A stretch of 49,769 nucleotides of DNA. Origin: DUUI01 sp964627845 (GTDB taxonomy: Bacteria > Bacillota_I > Bacilli_A > Erysipelotrichales > Erysipelotrichaceae). Below the pieces are notes generated by a model. That model did not search any database and was not told the origin of the DNA. It saw only the letters and a list, made by a program, of their open reading frames with translations. Shown piece after piece: positions 1 through 8,649 of this stretch (position 1 is its first letter; the number at the start of each line of letters is the position of its first letter). Where the stretch lies: assembly GCA_964627845.1 (NCBI GenBank), contig CAZVKL010000006.1:1-49769 (forward strand), given 5' to 3'. Position numbers and translations under genes: made by a program.

Positions 1-46
1 GCTCATCGTCATTTTGACTAAGTTTAATTTTATATTTATTTTTCAT
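1..46 (-). CDS. 5' end of an unidentified leftward gene (partial)
   Basis: Only the first 15 codons are inside the window. The start is an ATG at 46-44 on the minus strand, preceded by AAGGAG at 53-58 with 6 bases of spacing. An extended -10 (TGT then TAGAAT, minus strand, 65-70) lies just upstream. The visible residues begin MKNKYKIKLSQNDDE, which is too little to assign a family. The ribosome binding site and promoter make it a real gene start rather than a chance ORF. Confidence 0.6.
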   Translation of the reverse strand, partial: MKNKYKIKLSQNDDE

Positions 47-297
47 TGTTATCTCCTTGTCTTTATTCTAACAAAAACCCACGAATGACGTTAAAAGTTA
101 GTCTACTTTTTATAAAATTTTTGAGTTTCAATTCATGTGAATAAGTATTTTCTTAGAAGAAACAAACAAATCCACAAAGATGGGATAACAATGCCGTATG
201 ACCTTAACAGTCTTGGCGAATCTCAGTTTGTGAAGTTATAAGAAATTAAAATAACAGATTGATTGGTTTAGACTCTAAAAACAGTTATAATTTTATT
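47..297. other. Divergent intergenic region before tex
   Basis: About 250 bases separate the leftward partial gene from tex. The left part holds the promoter and Shine-Dalgarno of the leftward gene (53-75). The right end holds the tex promoter (263-291). I see no convincing ORF, tRNA or known riboswitch in the middle (about 120-250). Confidence 0.5.
263..291 (+). promoter_or_regulatory. Promoter of tex, predicted to give a leaderless mRNA
   Basis: A -35-like TTGGTT at 263-268, a 17-base spacer and a perfect TATAAT at 286-291 are followed by exactly 6 bases and then the ATG at 298. Transcription would start at or beside the A of the ATG. There is no Shine-Dalgarno sequence before this ATG. 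Confidence 0.6.
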
Positions 298-2460
298 ATG
301 AAAAAAATTGAAAAAACAAATATTGATTATGCGAAAGAATTATCAACGAAGCTGGATTTACAATCGAAATACATCCAAGCTTTTTTAGAATTATCCCAAG
401 AAGGCAACACCATCCCATTTATTGCCCGTTATCGAAAAGAATTAATCGGTTCAATGGATGACAATCAATTGCGCGTTATTTTGGATGATTATCAACAATT
501 ACTAACGCTTGATGAGCGACGTAATACGATTATTAATACTTTAAATGATTTAAACATTGAAGATGAAGAACTTGAGAAAAAGATTCTACGTGCAACGACC
601 ATGACTGAACTTGAAGATTTGTACCGGCCATATAAACCTAAAAAGAAAACAAGAGCGACTGTTGCGATGGCAAGAGGGTTAGAGCCTTTAGCCCAGGCCA
701 TTAAGAATAAAGTGGGCGATTTAGAACTTAAGAAAATAGCAGAAGATTTTCTAGAGAATCAAGTCATTCCTGATAAAGCGAAACCATTAGAAACAATCGA
801 TGAAGCATTTCAAGGTGCCAGTGATATCTTGGCACAAGAAGTGAGTGATGATCCAAGCATTCGTCAATCGCTAAAGAATGAATTCTATAAGAATGGAATG
901 CTAACATCAAAAACAAAAACAGACGAAGATACAGTCTTTAGACTTTACTACAATTACAATGAACCAATAAAGAAAGTTGCCGATCATCGCTTGTTGGCAA
1001 TAAACAGAGGGGAAGCACAAGAGGTCTTAAAAGTCGCACTAGAATTAGAGGAAAATTATTGGTTAAGACATCTTACATATTATTTCCGATGTCAAAAACA
1101 AGAATCACTCGCTAACAAAGTCTTATTTGATGTCTGCCATGATGCTTACAAACGGTTAATTAAACCCTCTATTGAAAATGAATTAAGAAGTCAAATGACC
1201 AGTGATGCTCATGAAAAAGCACTCGAATTATTCAGCATCAACTTAAGAAATGCGTTGTTAGTGCCGCCAATGAAAGCGAAAATCGTTTTAGCTCTTGATC
1301 CAGGTTATCGAAATGGGTGTAAATGGGCCGTTGTCGATGAATCTGGAAAAGTATTGGATGCAGGTTTAATCTTTCCAATCCTCTTTAAAAATAGATTAAA
1401 GGAAGCACAAGATACCGTTGTTCAAATGATTCAAAAACACGGTGTCGAGCTGGTTGTGATTGGAAATGGAACCGCCTCAAGAGAAACCGAATTATTTTTA
1501 GCAGATGTCTTAAAAACCAATCAATTAGACATTGCTTATTTGATGGTCGATGAATCAGGGGCTTCGGTTTATTCAGCCTCACCAATTTCATCGATTGAAT
1601 TACCAAACTTAGAACTAAACCTTAGGAGTGCTGTGTCGTTGGCACGACGTGTACAAGACCCTCTGGCTGAATTGGTAAAGATTGATCCTAAGTCAATTGG
1701 GGTCGGCCAGTATCAACATGATATGAATCAAAAACGTTTGGACACTATCTTAGGTGGTGTCGTTGAATCGGTCGTAAACCAAATAGGGGTTTCTCTAAAC
1801 ACAGCCTCACCATCATTATTATCGTATGTAGCAGGCATCAACAAAACACTCGCAACAAACATTGTTAAATATAGAGAAGAAAATGGGGCGTTTACATCAA
1901 GAACGCAGTTAAAGAAAGTTAAGGCCTTAGGACCTAAAGCATTTGAACAATCAGCTGGTTTTTTAAGAATAGATAAACCAAAACAACCATTAGATAATAC
2001 CTTTGTTCATCCAGAATCCTACGATATTGCTAAGAAATTAATTGATGAATATCAATTAAACTTTAATCATGAAAATAATATAAGTGAGAAAGAGTTAAGA
2101 GCATTCTCAAGTGAACATCAAGTAGGTTATGAAACACTCGTCGATATTGTCGAAGCAATTTCAAAACCAGCCAGAGATATACGAGATGATTTTCCAAGCC
2201 CAGTGTTAGTAAGAGATGTGATGAGTATTGAAGACTTAAAAGTGAATCAAAAGTTAACCGGTGTTGTACGCAATGTCACAGCCTTTGGTGCGTTTGTTGA
2301 TTTAGGTGTTCACCAAGATGGATTGGTTCATATTTCACAGATGGCAAATCACTTTGTATCTGATCCAACCCAAGTCGTTCAAGTGGGTCAAAGTGTGTCT
2401 GTCAGAGTATTAGAAGTTGATGTCGAAAAGAAACGAATTTCATTAACAATGAAGGATTAA
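298..2460 (+). CDS. tex: Tex family RNA-binding transcription accessory protein
   Basis: 720 residues, the usual Tex length. The N-terminal helical region carries the family signature GNTIPFIARYRKE. A YqgF/RuvC-like domain follows in the middle (near ALDPGYRNGCKWAVVD), then a helix-hairpin-helix region (near YREENGAFTSRTQLKKVKALGP), and a C-terminal S1 domain (roughly residues 645-717) with GVVRNVTAFGAFVDLG. Tex is a cytoplasmic nucleic-acid-binding factor linked to transcription and RNA turnover. A longer reading from a TTG at 259 is possible, but that codon has no ribosome binding site and would lie upstream of the -10 box, so ATG 298 is preferred. A membrane protein gene follows after 2 bases. 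Confidence 0.95.
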   Translation: MKKIEKTNIDYAKELSTKLDLQSKYIQAFLELSQEGNTIPFIARYRKELIGSMDDNQLRVILDDYQQLLTLDERRNTIINTLNDLNIEDEELEKKILRATTMTELEDLYRPYKPKKKTRATVAMARGLEPLAQAIKNKVGDLELKKIAEDFLENQVIPDKAKPLETIDEAFQGASDILAQEVSDDPSIRQSLKNEFYKNGMLTSKTKTDEDTVFRLYYNYNEPIKKVADHRLLAINRGEAQEVLKVALELEENYWLRHLTYYFRCQKQESLANKVLFDVCHDAYKRLIKPSIENELRSQMTSDAHEKALELFSINLRNALLVPPMKAKIVLALDPGYRNGCKWAVVDESGKVLDAGLIFPILFKNRLKEAQDTVVQMIQKHGVELVVIGNGTASRETELFLADVLKTNQLDIAYLMVDESGASVYSASPISSIELPNLELNLRSAVSLARRVQDPLAELVKIDPKSIGVGQYQHDMNQKRLDTILGGVVESVVNQIGVSLNTASPSLLSYVAGINKTLATNIVKYREENGAFTSRTQLKKVKALGPKAFEQSAGFLRIDKPKQPLDNTFVHPESYDIAKKLIDEYQLNFNHENNISEKELRAFSSEHQVGYETLVDIVEAISKPARDIRDDFPSPVLVRDVMSIEDLKVNQKLTGVVRNVTAFGAFVDLGVHQDGLVHISQMANHFVSDPTQVVQVGQSVSVRVLEVDVEKKRISLTMKD

Positions 2461-2462
2461 GT

Positions 2463-3152
2463 ATGTTTTCAAGAAAAGGTTATCGTCAACTCAGAGAGTA
2501 TAATTGGATAAAACGAATTGTAGGGTTTATAATTTCGTTAGGGTTAGTGCTTATCATTAGGACACAAGTCCCCGTAGAGCTTTGGCATTGGGCATTGTTC
2601 TTTATACACGCACTAATTGTTATAGTTTGGTATGGTTCACAAGTCCGAATTGATTCTATCTTGATTGGCATTCGCTATAGTCTTGTGTTTATTGTTCTAT
2701 CAATTGCTATACAACTACGTTTAAATCCGTTTAATCCCTGGATGATCGCCCTTGGCTTGACGTATTTGCCACTAACAATGATGGCGAGCTGGTCCTTACC
2801 ACGAGTTAAATTAGGGTTAAAAATTATTAAACCAGTAGGATCTGTCATTCTCAGTAGTGCACTGGTCATCGTCGGGTACAATGTGCTCATGTATTTCTTT
2901 GTCTCAAAAGAAATATTAATTAATGGATTTAACTCACTTGCTTTACTGACTGGCTTTACATTATTGTATTCAATCTATTCAAAATCGAACATTATCCATT
3001 TTATTATATTAACATTCATGGCTCATATGTTTTTAAAGATTTATTTAATGGTAGGAGTGATTAATTGGATTGAGCCAATTATTATTCTCGTCTTATACAT
3101 CATCTTTATCATTATTCAAATGAATACAAAAATTAAGAAAAAGGAGATTTGA
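2463..3152 (+). CDS. Multi-spanning membrane protein of unknown function
   Basis: 229 residues, strongly hydrophobic. I count about seven possible membrane segments, starting near residue 19 and ending near residue 220 before a lysine-rich tail (KIKKKEI). No recognisable catalytic or transport motif is visible and I do not recognise the family. AAGGA lies 6 bases before the ATG and overlaps the end of tex, so the gene is probably co-transcribed and translationally coupled with tex. Its last codons supply the Shine-Dalgarno of the following glyoxalase gene. Confidence 0.7.
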   Translation: MFSRKGYRQLREYNWIKRIVGFIISLGLVLIIRTQVPVELWHWALFFIHALIVIVWYGSQVRIDSILIGIRYSLVFIVLSIAIQLRLNPFNPWMIALGLTYLPLTMMASWSLPRVKLGLKIIKPVGSVILSSALVIVGYNVLMYFFVSKEILINGFNSLALLTGFTLLYSIYSKSNIIHFIILTFMAHMFLKIYLMVGVINWIEPIIILVLYIIFIIIQMNTKIKKKEI

Positions 3153-3153
3153 T

Positions 3154-3522
3154 ATGAAATTTAAAATGATTCACATGAACGTCAATGTACGTGATCTAGA
3201 CCAATCCATTCAATTCTATAAAGAAGCCCTGAATTTAGAAGTAGTAAGAAAATCTGAACATGAGAATTTTACGCTTGCTTATTTAGAAGACGTCTCTAAA
3301 GGATTTCAACTTGAACTAACATTTCTAAATGATCATGCGGATCACCCGTATGAATTGGGAGAAAATGAAACCCATCTTTGTTTTGAGACAGATGATTACG
3401 ATCAAGCTCATAAACTTCACCAAGAGATGGGTGTTATCTGCTTTGAAAATAATGAAATGGGACTCTATTTTATTGAAGATCCAGATGGATATTGGATAGA
3501 GATTGTACCTGCTCATGAATAA
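3154..3522 (+). CDS. Glyoxalase/VOC family protein, lactoylglutathione lyase-like
   Basis: 122 residues, a single VOC module pair as in small glyoxalase I proteins. The start FKMIHMNVNVRDLDQSIQFY has the metal-ligand histidine and the typical D-x-x-S-x-x-F-Y sequence. A further histidine lies in GENETHLCFETDD, and the end FIEDPDGYWIEIV carries the usual glutamate ligand. It probably isomerises the hemithioacetal of a reactive 2-oxoaldehyde such as methylglyoxal, but the substrate is not certain from sequence. A good AAGGAG precedes the ATG. It is the third gene of the tex operon. Confidence 0.85.
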   Translation: MKFKMIHMNVNVRDLDQSIQFYKEALNLEVVRKSEHENFTLAYLEDVSKGFQLELTFLNDHADHPYELGENETHLCFETDDYDQAHKLHQEMGVICFENNEMGLYFIEDPDGYWIEIVPAHE

Positions 3523-4495
3523 GAAACGAATAACGCTCATTGGAACAGGAGAGATGGGCCATAATCTTGTTCAAACTTTATCCAAGATGGAAAGTTCTGT
3601 TGAAAAATATGGCATCATGGGACGTAATCAGGAAAAAACAATCAAGTTTAAAGAAAAGTTTGGCTTTACTAAGGTCTTCACTTCGGTTGAAGAAATTGTT
3701 GAAGACAATCAGACTGATCTTGTTTATATTGCGACTCCACATACCCTTCATTTAGAACAAACTAAGTATTTCTTACAACACAATGTTCCTGTTATTTGTG
3801 AAAAGCCAATAACTGTGAACGCAAAACAATTTTTAGAATTGATGAGTGTTTCAAAACAGTACCAGACAACGCTGGTTGATGCATCCTGGATTCGTTATTT
3901 ACCATTTATTAATCAAGTTAAAGCACTGGCTGAAAAGCACCAATTAGGGAAACTTAAACAAATCAATGCGTCCATTGGCATTCAAAAACAAAATGAAGAT
4001 CGAATGATCAATCCACAATTAGCAGGTGGCGCGTTATTAGATGTTGGTTTGTATCCTGTCACTTATGTGTGTGCATTTAATCAATCGGAAGTTAAAGAAA
4101 TTAAAGCTTTGTCAACCTTTACAGAAACTGGTGTCGATCAATCAAGTGTGGTATTGATGAAATTTGAAGATGAGATGTTAGCCACAATTCAATGTTCTAT
4201 TGGGGCGATTTTAAATGATACTCAAACCTTTGGTTATGAACAAGGTAAAATTGAAGTATTTGGGATGCCAGAGATGAGTTTAATTAAGGTGTATGAAGGC
4301 AATGAAGAAGTATTGGAAATCGATATTGAGTTAGATAAAGATGGTTATCAGTATCAAATCGAAGAAGCTTTTGAAGCAATAGAAAACAATCAAATAGAGC
4401 CAAAATCGCTTTCTCATCGTCAGTCTTTGAAAGTCATGAGAATATTAGATGAGATCCGTCGTGAAATTGGACTTGTCTACCCATTTGAAAAGTGA
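3515..4495 (+). CDS. Gfo/Idh/MocA family NAD(P)-dependent oxidoreductase
   Basis: 326 residues. The N-terminal Rossmann domain starts with RITLIGTGEMGHNL, followed by the family motif CEKPITVN, which contains the conserved Glu-Lys-Pro. The C-terminal alpha/beta domain includes GGALLDVGLYPV. These enzymes oxidise or reduce sugars, inositols or dihydrodiols; the substrate here cannot be read. ATG 3515 overlaps the glyoxalase gene by 8 bases. A longer form from a TTG at 3503 has no support. The stop is TGA, and the sequence around it supplies the GAGGA used by hflX. Confidence 0.88.
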   Translation: MNKKRITLIGTGEMGHNLVQTLSKMESSVEKYGIMGRNQEKTIKFKEKFGFTKVFTSVEEIVEDNQTDLVYIATPHTLHLEQTKYFLQHNVPVICEKPITVNAKQFLELMSVSKQYQTTLVDASWIRYLPFINQVKALAEKHQLGKLKQINASIGIQKQNEDRMINPQLAGGALLDVGLYPVTYVCAFNQSEVKEIKALSTFTETGVDQSSVVLMKFEDEMLATIQCSIGAILNDTQTFGYEQGKIEVFGMPEMSLIKVYEGNEEVLEIDIELDKDGYQYQIEEAFEAIENNQIEPKSLSHRQSLKVMRILDEIRREIGLVYPFEK

Positions 4496-4505
4496 GGATA
4501 TTTAA

Positions 4506-5591
4506 ATAGAAAAACTAATTTTAGTTGGAGTAGAGATTTTTCCCTATTCAACTTCATTTGAAGAGAAATTAAAAGAAACTCAGGATCTAGCAAGTGCGGC
4601 AGGCGGTCAAGTTGTTTCAATTTTAATTCAGAAAAGAGACACGATTGATAAAACAACCGTTATTGGATCTGGAAAGGTAGAAGAACTTCGTACATTGGTG
4701 GACCAATTAGAAGTCGATGGCGTACTTTTCAACATGGAGTTAAGCTCAACACAATTAAGAAACTTAGAAGAGGCATGTCAAATAAAAATCATTGATCGGA
4801 CCATGTTGATTTTAGATATATTTGCTAGAAGGGCTGTCACCAAAGAAGGGAAACTTCAGGTCGCTTTGGCTCAACATCAATATCGTTTACCTCGATTAGC
4901 CCATTATTCACCATACCTTTCAAGACTTGGTGCAGGAATAGGCACCAGAGGACCAGGTGAGACAAAATTAGAGTCGGATCGTCGACATATTCAGCGCGAA
5001 ATAAAACAACTTAAAAAGAAACTTTTAGCACTAAGTAAACACAGACGGATGGCTCGTTCTAAACGTTCTAGATCACAATTACCAATTATTTGTTTGTTAG
5101 GCTATACCAATGCTGGTAAGTCGTCCATTATGAATGCGATGGTTGGTTTTTCATCATCCAACCAAACAGTAGAGGTTAAGGATCAGGTGTTTGCCTCTTT
5201 ACAACCATTTACGCGACGAATCGATAATCCAGTACAGACCTTCTTGATGAGTGATACAGTTGGATTTGTGTCTGACTTACCAACTCATTTGGTTGCGGCG
5301 TTTGAATCAAGTATTGAAGAAATAAAATATGCGGATGTCTTAATTCATGTTGTCGATGCTAGCAGTGCTCAAATTGAGACACAGGTAGAAACCGTCAACC
5401 AAATTTTGAAACAATTTGATTTAAGTGATAAAACCATTATTACTTACTTTAATAAAATGGATAAAGTGGATAATCAATCACAAGATTATTTTTTACCATC
5501 CGATATTATTATGAAAGGATCAGCATTAAATGAAGAGGACATGCAAGCCTTGTTTAATGTCCTGATTGATCAGGTAAAAAGCAATGACTGA
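4506..5591 (+). CDS. hflX: HflX-type GTPase with apparent AUA start codon
   Basis: 361 residues if translation starts at ATA 4506. HflX is a ribosome-associated GTPase that splits stalled ribosomes under stress. The N-terminal domain (EKLILVGVE... then VIGSGKVEEL) is essential to the family and lies entirely upstream of the first ordinary start codon, a TTG at 4695. A TAA at 4503 closes the frame, so ATA 4506 is the first possible codon. GAGGA at 4494-4498 is 7 bases before it. Visible motifs: GIGTRGPGETKLE near 144, G1 GYTNAGKSS at 199, DTVGF near 250, NKMD near 316 and the G5 SA near 339. The protein is shorter than the usual 410-430 residues because the C-terminal domain is nearly absent. 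The stop TGA overlaps the TIR gene by 8 bases. Confidence 0.9.
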   Translation: MEKLILVGVEIFPYSTSFEEKLKETQDLASAAGGQVVSILIQKRDTIDKTTVIGSGKVEELRTLVDQLEVDGVLFNMELSSTQLRNLEEACQIKIIDRTMLILDIFARRAVTKEGKLQVALAQHQYRLPRLAHYSPYLSRLGAGIGTRGPGETKLESDRRHIQREIKQLKKKLLALSKHRRMARSKRSRSQLPIICLLGYTNAGKSSIMNAMVGFSSSNQTVEVKDQVFASLQPFTRRIDNPVQTFLMSDTVGFVSDLPTHLVAAFESSIEEIKYADVLIHVVDASSAQIETQVETVNQILKQFDLSDKTIITYFNKMDKVDNQSQDYFLPSDIIMKGSALNEEDMQALFNVLIDQVKSND

Positions 5592-8500
5592 GCAAAAGAA
5601 CTATAAATATAAAGCTTTTATTAGTTATCGACATATTCAACCCGATGCGAGCATTGCTCAAGCCGTCCATACGATGGTTGAAACTTTTAAAGTGCCTAAA
5701 GAGCTACAAATAGATGGTAAACAATCACCTTTTCGTGTTTTCAGAGATCGAGAAGAGTTAACAACCTCTTCCTTGGATGAGTCAATAGATGAAGCACTCA
5801 AATCTTCAGAATATTTAATTGTGATTTGTTCGAAACGACTCCCACAATCCAGTTGGTGTAATCGTGAAGTTGAACAATTTATTAAACTAAATAGTATTGA
5901 TAAAGTAATTCCCGTTTTAATTGAGGGGGAACCCCAGGAATCATTCCCACATATTCTTCAAGGCTATGAAATGATTGAAACCCTTGAAGATGGCTCTACA
6001 TCGACTAAAGTTAAAGAAATTTTAGCGGCTGAATTAAGACCTGATGAAGTGAAGACTCCTGACTTCATCGGGTATGAAGCGCTTGAGAAAACAGAGCCGA
6101 ATCGATTAAAGGACCTAACTAAAGAATCAATTGGGTTACTTAAAGATGAGAAATATCGAATCATGGCAGCAATCTTAGGGGTGACATATGGTGACTTAAG
6201 ACAAAGAGATAAGGAAAGACGACAAAAAAGGATAATTTATTCTTTTGCGTTAGCCTCCATTTTTATGCTTTTCTTTGGATTATTTATGTTTAATGCCTAT
6301 CAAAATGAGAATCGAGCAAAAATTCAAACAATTCAAGATAGGTCTCAAATGATGCTTAATAATGCTCAACAATTGATCAGTGAAGGGAATAAGACTAAAG
6401 CGATCGTTTTAGCCAATAAAGCAATAGAAGATGTTGATCCATCAATGGCAGCTTATGAGAAGCTAAAGTTACAACATTATTCTATTTTGAATAATAGCTT
6501 GGACTTAGAGTATTCATCTGTGTTGTCTGTTATTAATACAAATAATAAGTTTACTTTTTTAGATTTTAATAAAACAGGGGATAAATTTGTTGCTGGTTTA
6601 AATAATGATGAAATTGGTGTTTGGGATGTGGAAACAGGTAATTTATTAGAAACGTTGATTGGACATCAACAACAAGTCAAATTAATTGATATTGCACCTG
6701 ATGATAAGACCATGGTGAGTGGTGGTTTTGACGATTTAATTACCTTATGGGATTTTGAAACATTTGAACAATTACAACAAGTAAAAACGCCGGGTAATGT
6801 TATGCTGTTAATGTATACCAAGGATTACCTAAGACTCAATGTTATTTATGATGATTTGTTTAATTATTTTTATCAACAGTATGATGCTAAAACACTAGAG
6901 CCAATAGGAAATAAAATCAAATTAAATAATAATATTCGAAGAGTGGCTTTTATTGACGAAAAACAACTAATGATTGTAAATTACAATACTTTTAAATCTG
7001 ATCAATCAATCGTGCTCTATGATTTAAATAAAGGAATTTCTATTGATAATTTCAGTGATCAAAGTTATGAATCAACTGAACTAAGTACACAAGAACAAGA
7101 AGTCTTAAAATATCCCTATATCGATTTAAAATTATCAACAGACAATAAATATTTTTACAGTATATCGAAGTCTAATTTGGTAAAAATTGAAATAGAAACT
7201 GGAAAGTTGATTTATGTTGTTGACGCACAAATATTTGGTGATGATATGGCATTGGTTGGAACTAGTGATGGAAAATATTTATATCTTGGTGTCGGACAAA
7301 AAGTATTAAAAATAGATGCAAATACTGGTGAACGGCTAATAGATATAGATACAAGTAGTGATACCATTATAGACTTAGTTATAAGCGAAGATAATCAGAC
7401 CGTTTTAGCTTTAGGTCAAACTGGAGCGATTAATGTGATTCAAAATGATAATTTATCCGAAGCTAATTTTGATATGAAAGGTGGAGCAGAATACATTTAT
7501 CTTAGTCCAAATCAAACGCATGTTGCGGCACTTTCATTAACTCATCAAAACATTAAAGTGATTCGTTTAAAGCCTGAAAATTCAGCATTAGTGATTCCAG
7601 GTCAAATTGTGGCTCATTCTGAGAATAAAAGATATTCATTGTTTTATGGTGATAAAGAGTATTTCTTATATGATAATGAAAAACTTGAAGTCATCAAAAC
7701 AGTTGAAACCGATATCTTAAATTATGAAGCAGAGTATTTATGGGATAGCTTCCGAGAAAATTATACGATTAGTAATGATGGGAAGCTTTTGGTAGGAAGA
7801 GTTTTTAGCTCAAATGAAGATGGTAATGAAAGAGAGCAAATTGTCGTATTTAATCTTCAAACCGATGCTTTGATATTTGAAAAAGAGGTCTCTCGAATCG
7901 ATAACTTGGTCATCAGTCCGGATAATCAGTTCATAGTAGCCAATACAGCTGTAAATGAAATAGCAATTTATCCATTAGATGATCCAGATCAAATTATAAC
8001 GATGAGTATTGAGCCAGGTTATATAAAAAATATAATGATATCCAATGACAGCCAATTTGTGGGAGTAAACTATCAAGAAGGGTTATCAAATGTGTATCAT
8101 ATTGATAAACAAGAACTTGTTGGCTCAATTTCTGGTGAAATATTATCCTTAGAAGTGGTTGATGATAAAGTTGAAATAGTGGGACTCTATAATAATATTG
8201 GAACAAAATATTCCAACTTTGAAAGAGTGGAGGATGTTTCACTTAGTAAACAACGTGACCAACAAGGGCAATTCTTCGACGACATTAACACTTATAATAA
8301 AGAACATGATTTGCTTCTAACGATTAGAGCATCGAAAGATGTTAGATATGCTTATTTAGTAGATTTTTCGACAGGTCAATTATTAAAGACTTATGAAATT
8401 CCTTTAAGAGCATATTTGGTGAAGGGATTTGTGACTCCAAATGGTGATGGGATTATTATGGATAGTCTCTATACAAGTACAACAATTGGGTATTCAAGTA

Positions 8501-8649
8501 ATTACCTTGAGCAACAATTCAACGTAGGAAAACAATCTTCATTATTCAAATTAATGGATTATGATCAAATTTATCAACAGTCAATTGAATTTGTTGAAGA
8601 TGTAGTTTTGAGTGATGAAGAAATATATGAGATGGGAATTGGTGAATAA
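5584..8649 (+). CDS. TIR domain - transmembrane - WD40-like propeller protein
   Basis: 1021 residues. Residues about 8-150 form a TIR domain: KYKAFISYRH opens it, FRDREELTTSS follows, and QSSWCNREVEQF contains E95 at the position of the catalytic glutamate of NAD-cleaving TIR domains. A linker ends in a basic patch (KERRQKR, 210-216) directly before one membrane helix (about 217-238). The positive-inside rule puts TIR in the cytoplasm and the C-terminal 780 residues outside. That region begins with a coiled, tetratricopeptide-like stretch (245-300) and continues as degenerate WD40/propeller repeats, clearest at 335-400 (IGVWDVETG, LITLWDFE). Related TIR-membrane-repeat proteins occur in Clostridia, but to my knowledge their role is not established. 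It overlaps hflX by 8 bases and the next gene by 1, so all three are probably one transcript. Confidence 0.85.
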   Translation: MTEQKNYKYKAFISYRHIQPDASIAQAVHTMVETFKVPKELQIDGKQSPFRVFRDREELTTSSLDESIDEALKSSEYLIVICSKRLPQSSWCNREVEQFIKLNSIDKVIPVLIEGEPQESFPHILQGYEMIETLEDGSTSTKVKEILAAELRPDEVKTPDFIGYEALEKTEPNRLKDLTKESIGLLKDEKYRIMAAILGVTYGDLRQRDKERRQKRIIYSFALASIFMLFFGLFMFNAYQNENRAKIQTIQDRSQMMLNNAQQLISEGNKTKAIVLANKAIEDVDPSMAAYEKLKLQHYSILNNSLDLEYSSVLSVINTNNKFTFLDFNKTGDKFVAGLNNDEIGVWDVETGNLLETLIGHQQQVKLIDIAPDDKTMVSGGFDDLITLWDFETFEQLQQVKTPGNVMLLMYTKDYLRLNVIYDDLFNYFYQQYDAKTLEPIGNKIKLNNNIRRVAFIDEKQLMIVNYNTFKSDQSIVLYDLNKGISIDNFSDQSYESTELSTQEQEVLKYPYIDLKLSTDNKYFYSISKSNLVKIEIETGKLIYVVDAQIFGDDMALVGTSDGKYLYLGVGQKVLKIDANTGERLIDIDTSSDTIIDLVISEDNQTVLALGQTGAINVIQNDNLSEANFDMKGGAEYIYLSPNQTHVAALSLTHQNIKVIRLKPENSALVIPGQIVAHSENKRYSLFYGDKEYFLYDNEKLEVIKTVETDILNYEAEYLWDSFRENYTISNDGKLLVGRVFSSNEDGNEREQIVVFNLQTDALIFEKEVSRIDNLVISPDNQFIVANTAVNEIAIYPLDDPDQIITMSIEPGYIKNIMISNDSQFVGVNYQEGLSNVYHIDKQELVGSISGEILSLEVVDDKVEIVGLYNNIGTKYSNFERVEDVSLSKQRDQQGQFFDDINTYNKEHDLLLTIRASKDVRYAYLVDFSTGQLLKTYEIPLRAYLVKGFVTPNGDGIIMDSLYTSTTIGYSSNYLEQQFNVGKQSSLFKLMDYDQIYQQSIEFVEDVVLSDEEIYEMGIGE

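Noticed and set aside
120..250. Possible riboswitch or structured RNA before tex
   Set aside because: Some G-rich and repeated-looking segments, but no match to a known aptamer core, and the tex promoter lies downstream of it.
259..297. Upstream extension of tex from TTG 259
   Set aside because: It would start upstream of the TATAAT box at 286-291 and lacks a Shine-Dalgarno; the Tex family N-terminus begins at about ATG 298.
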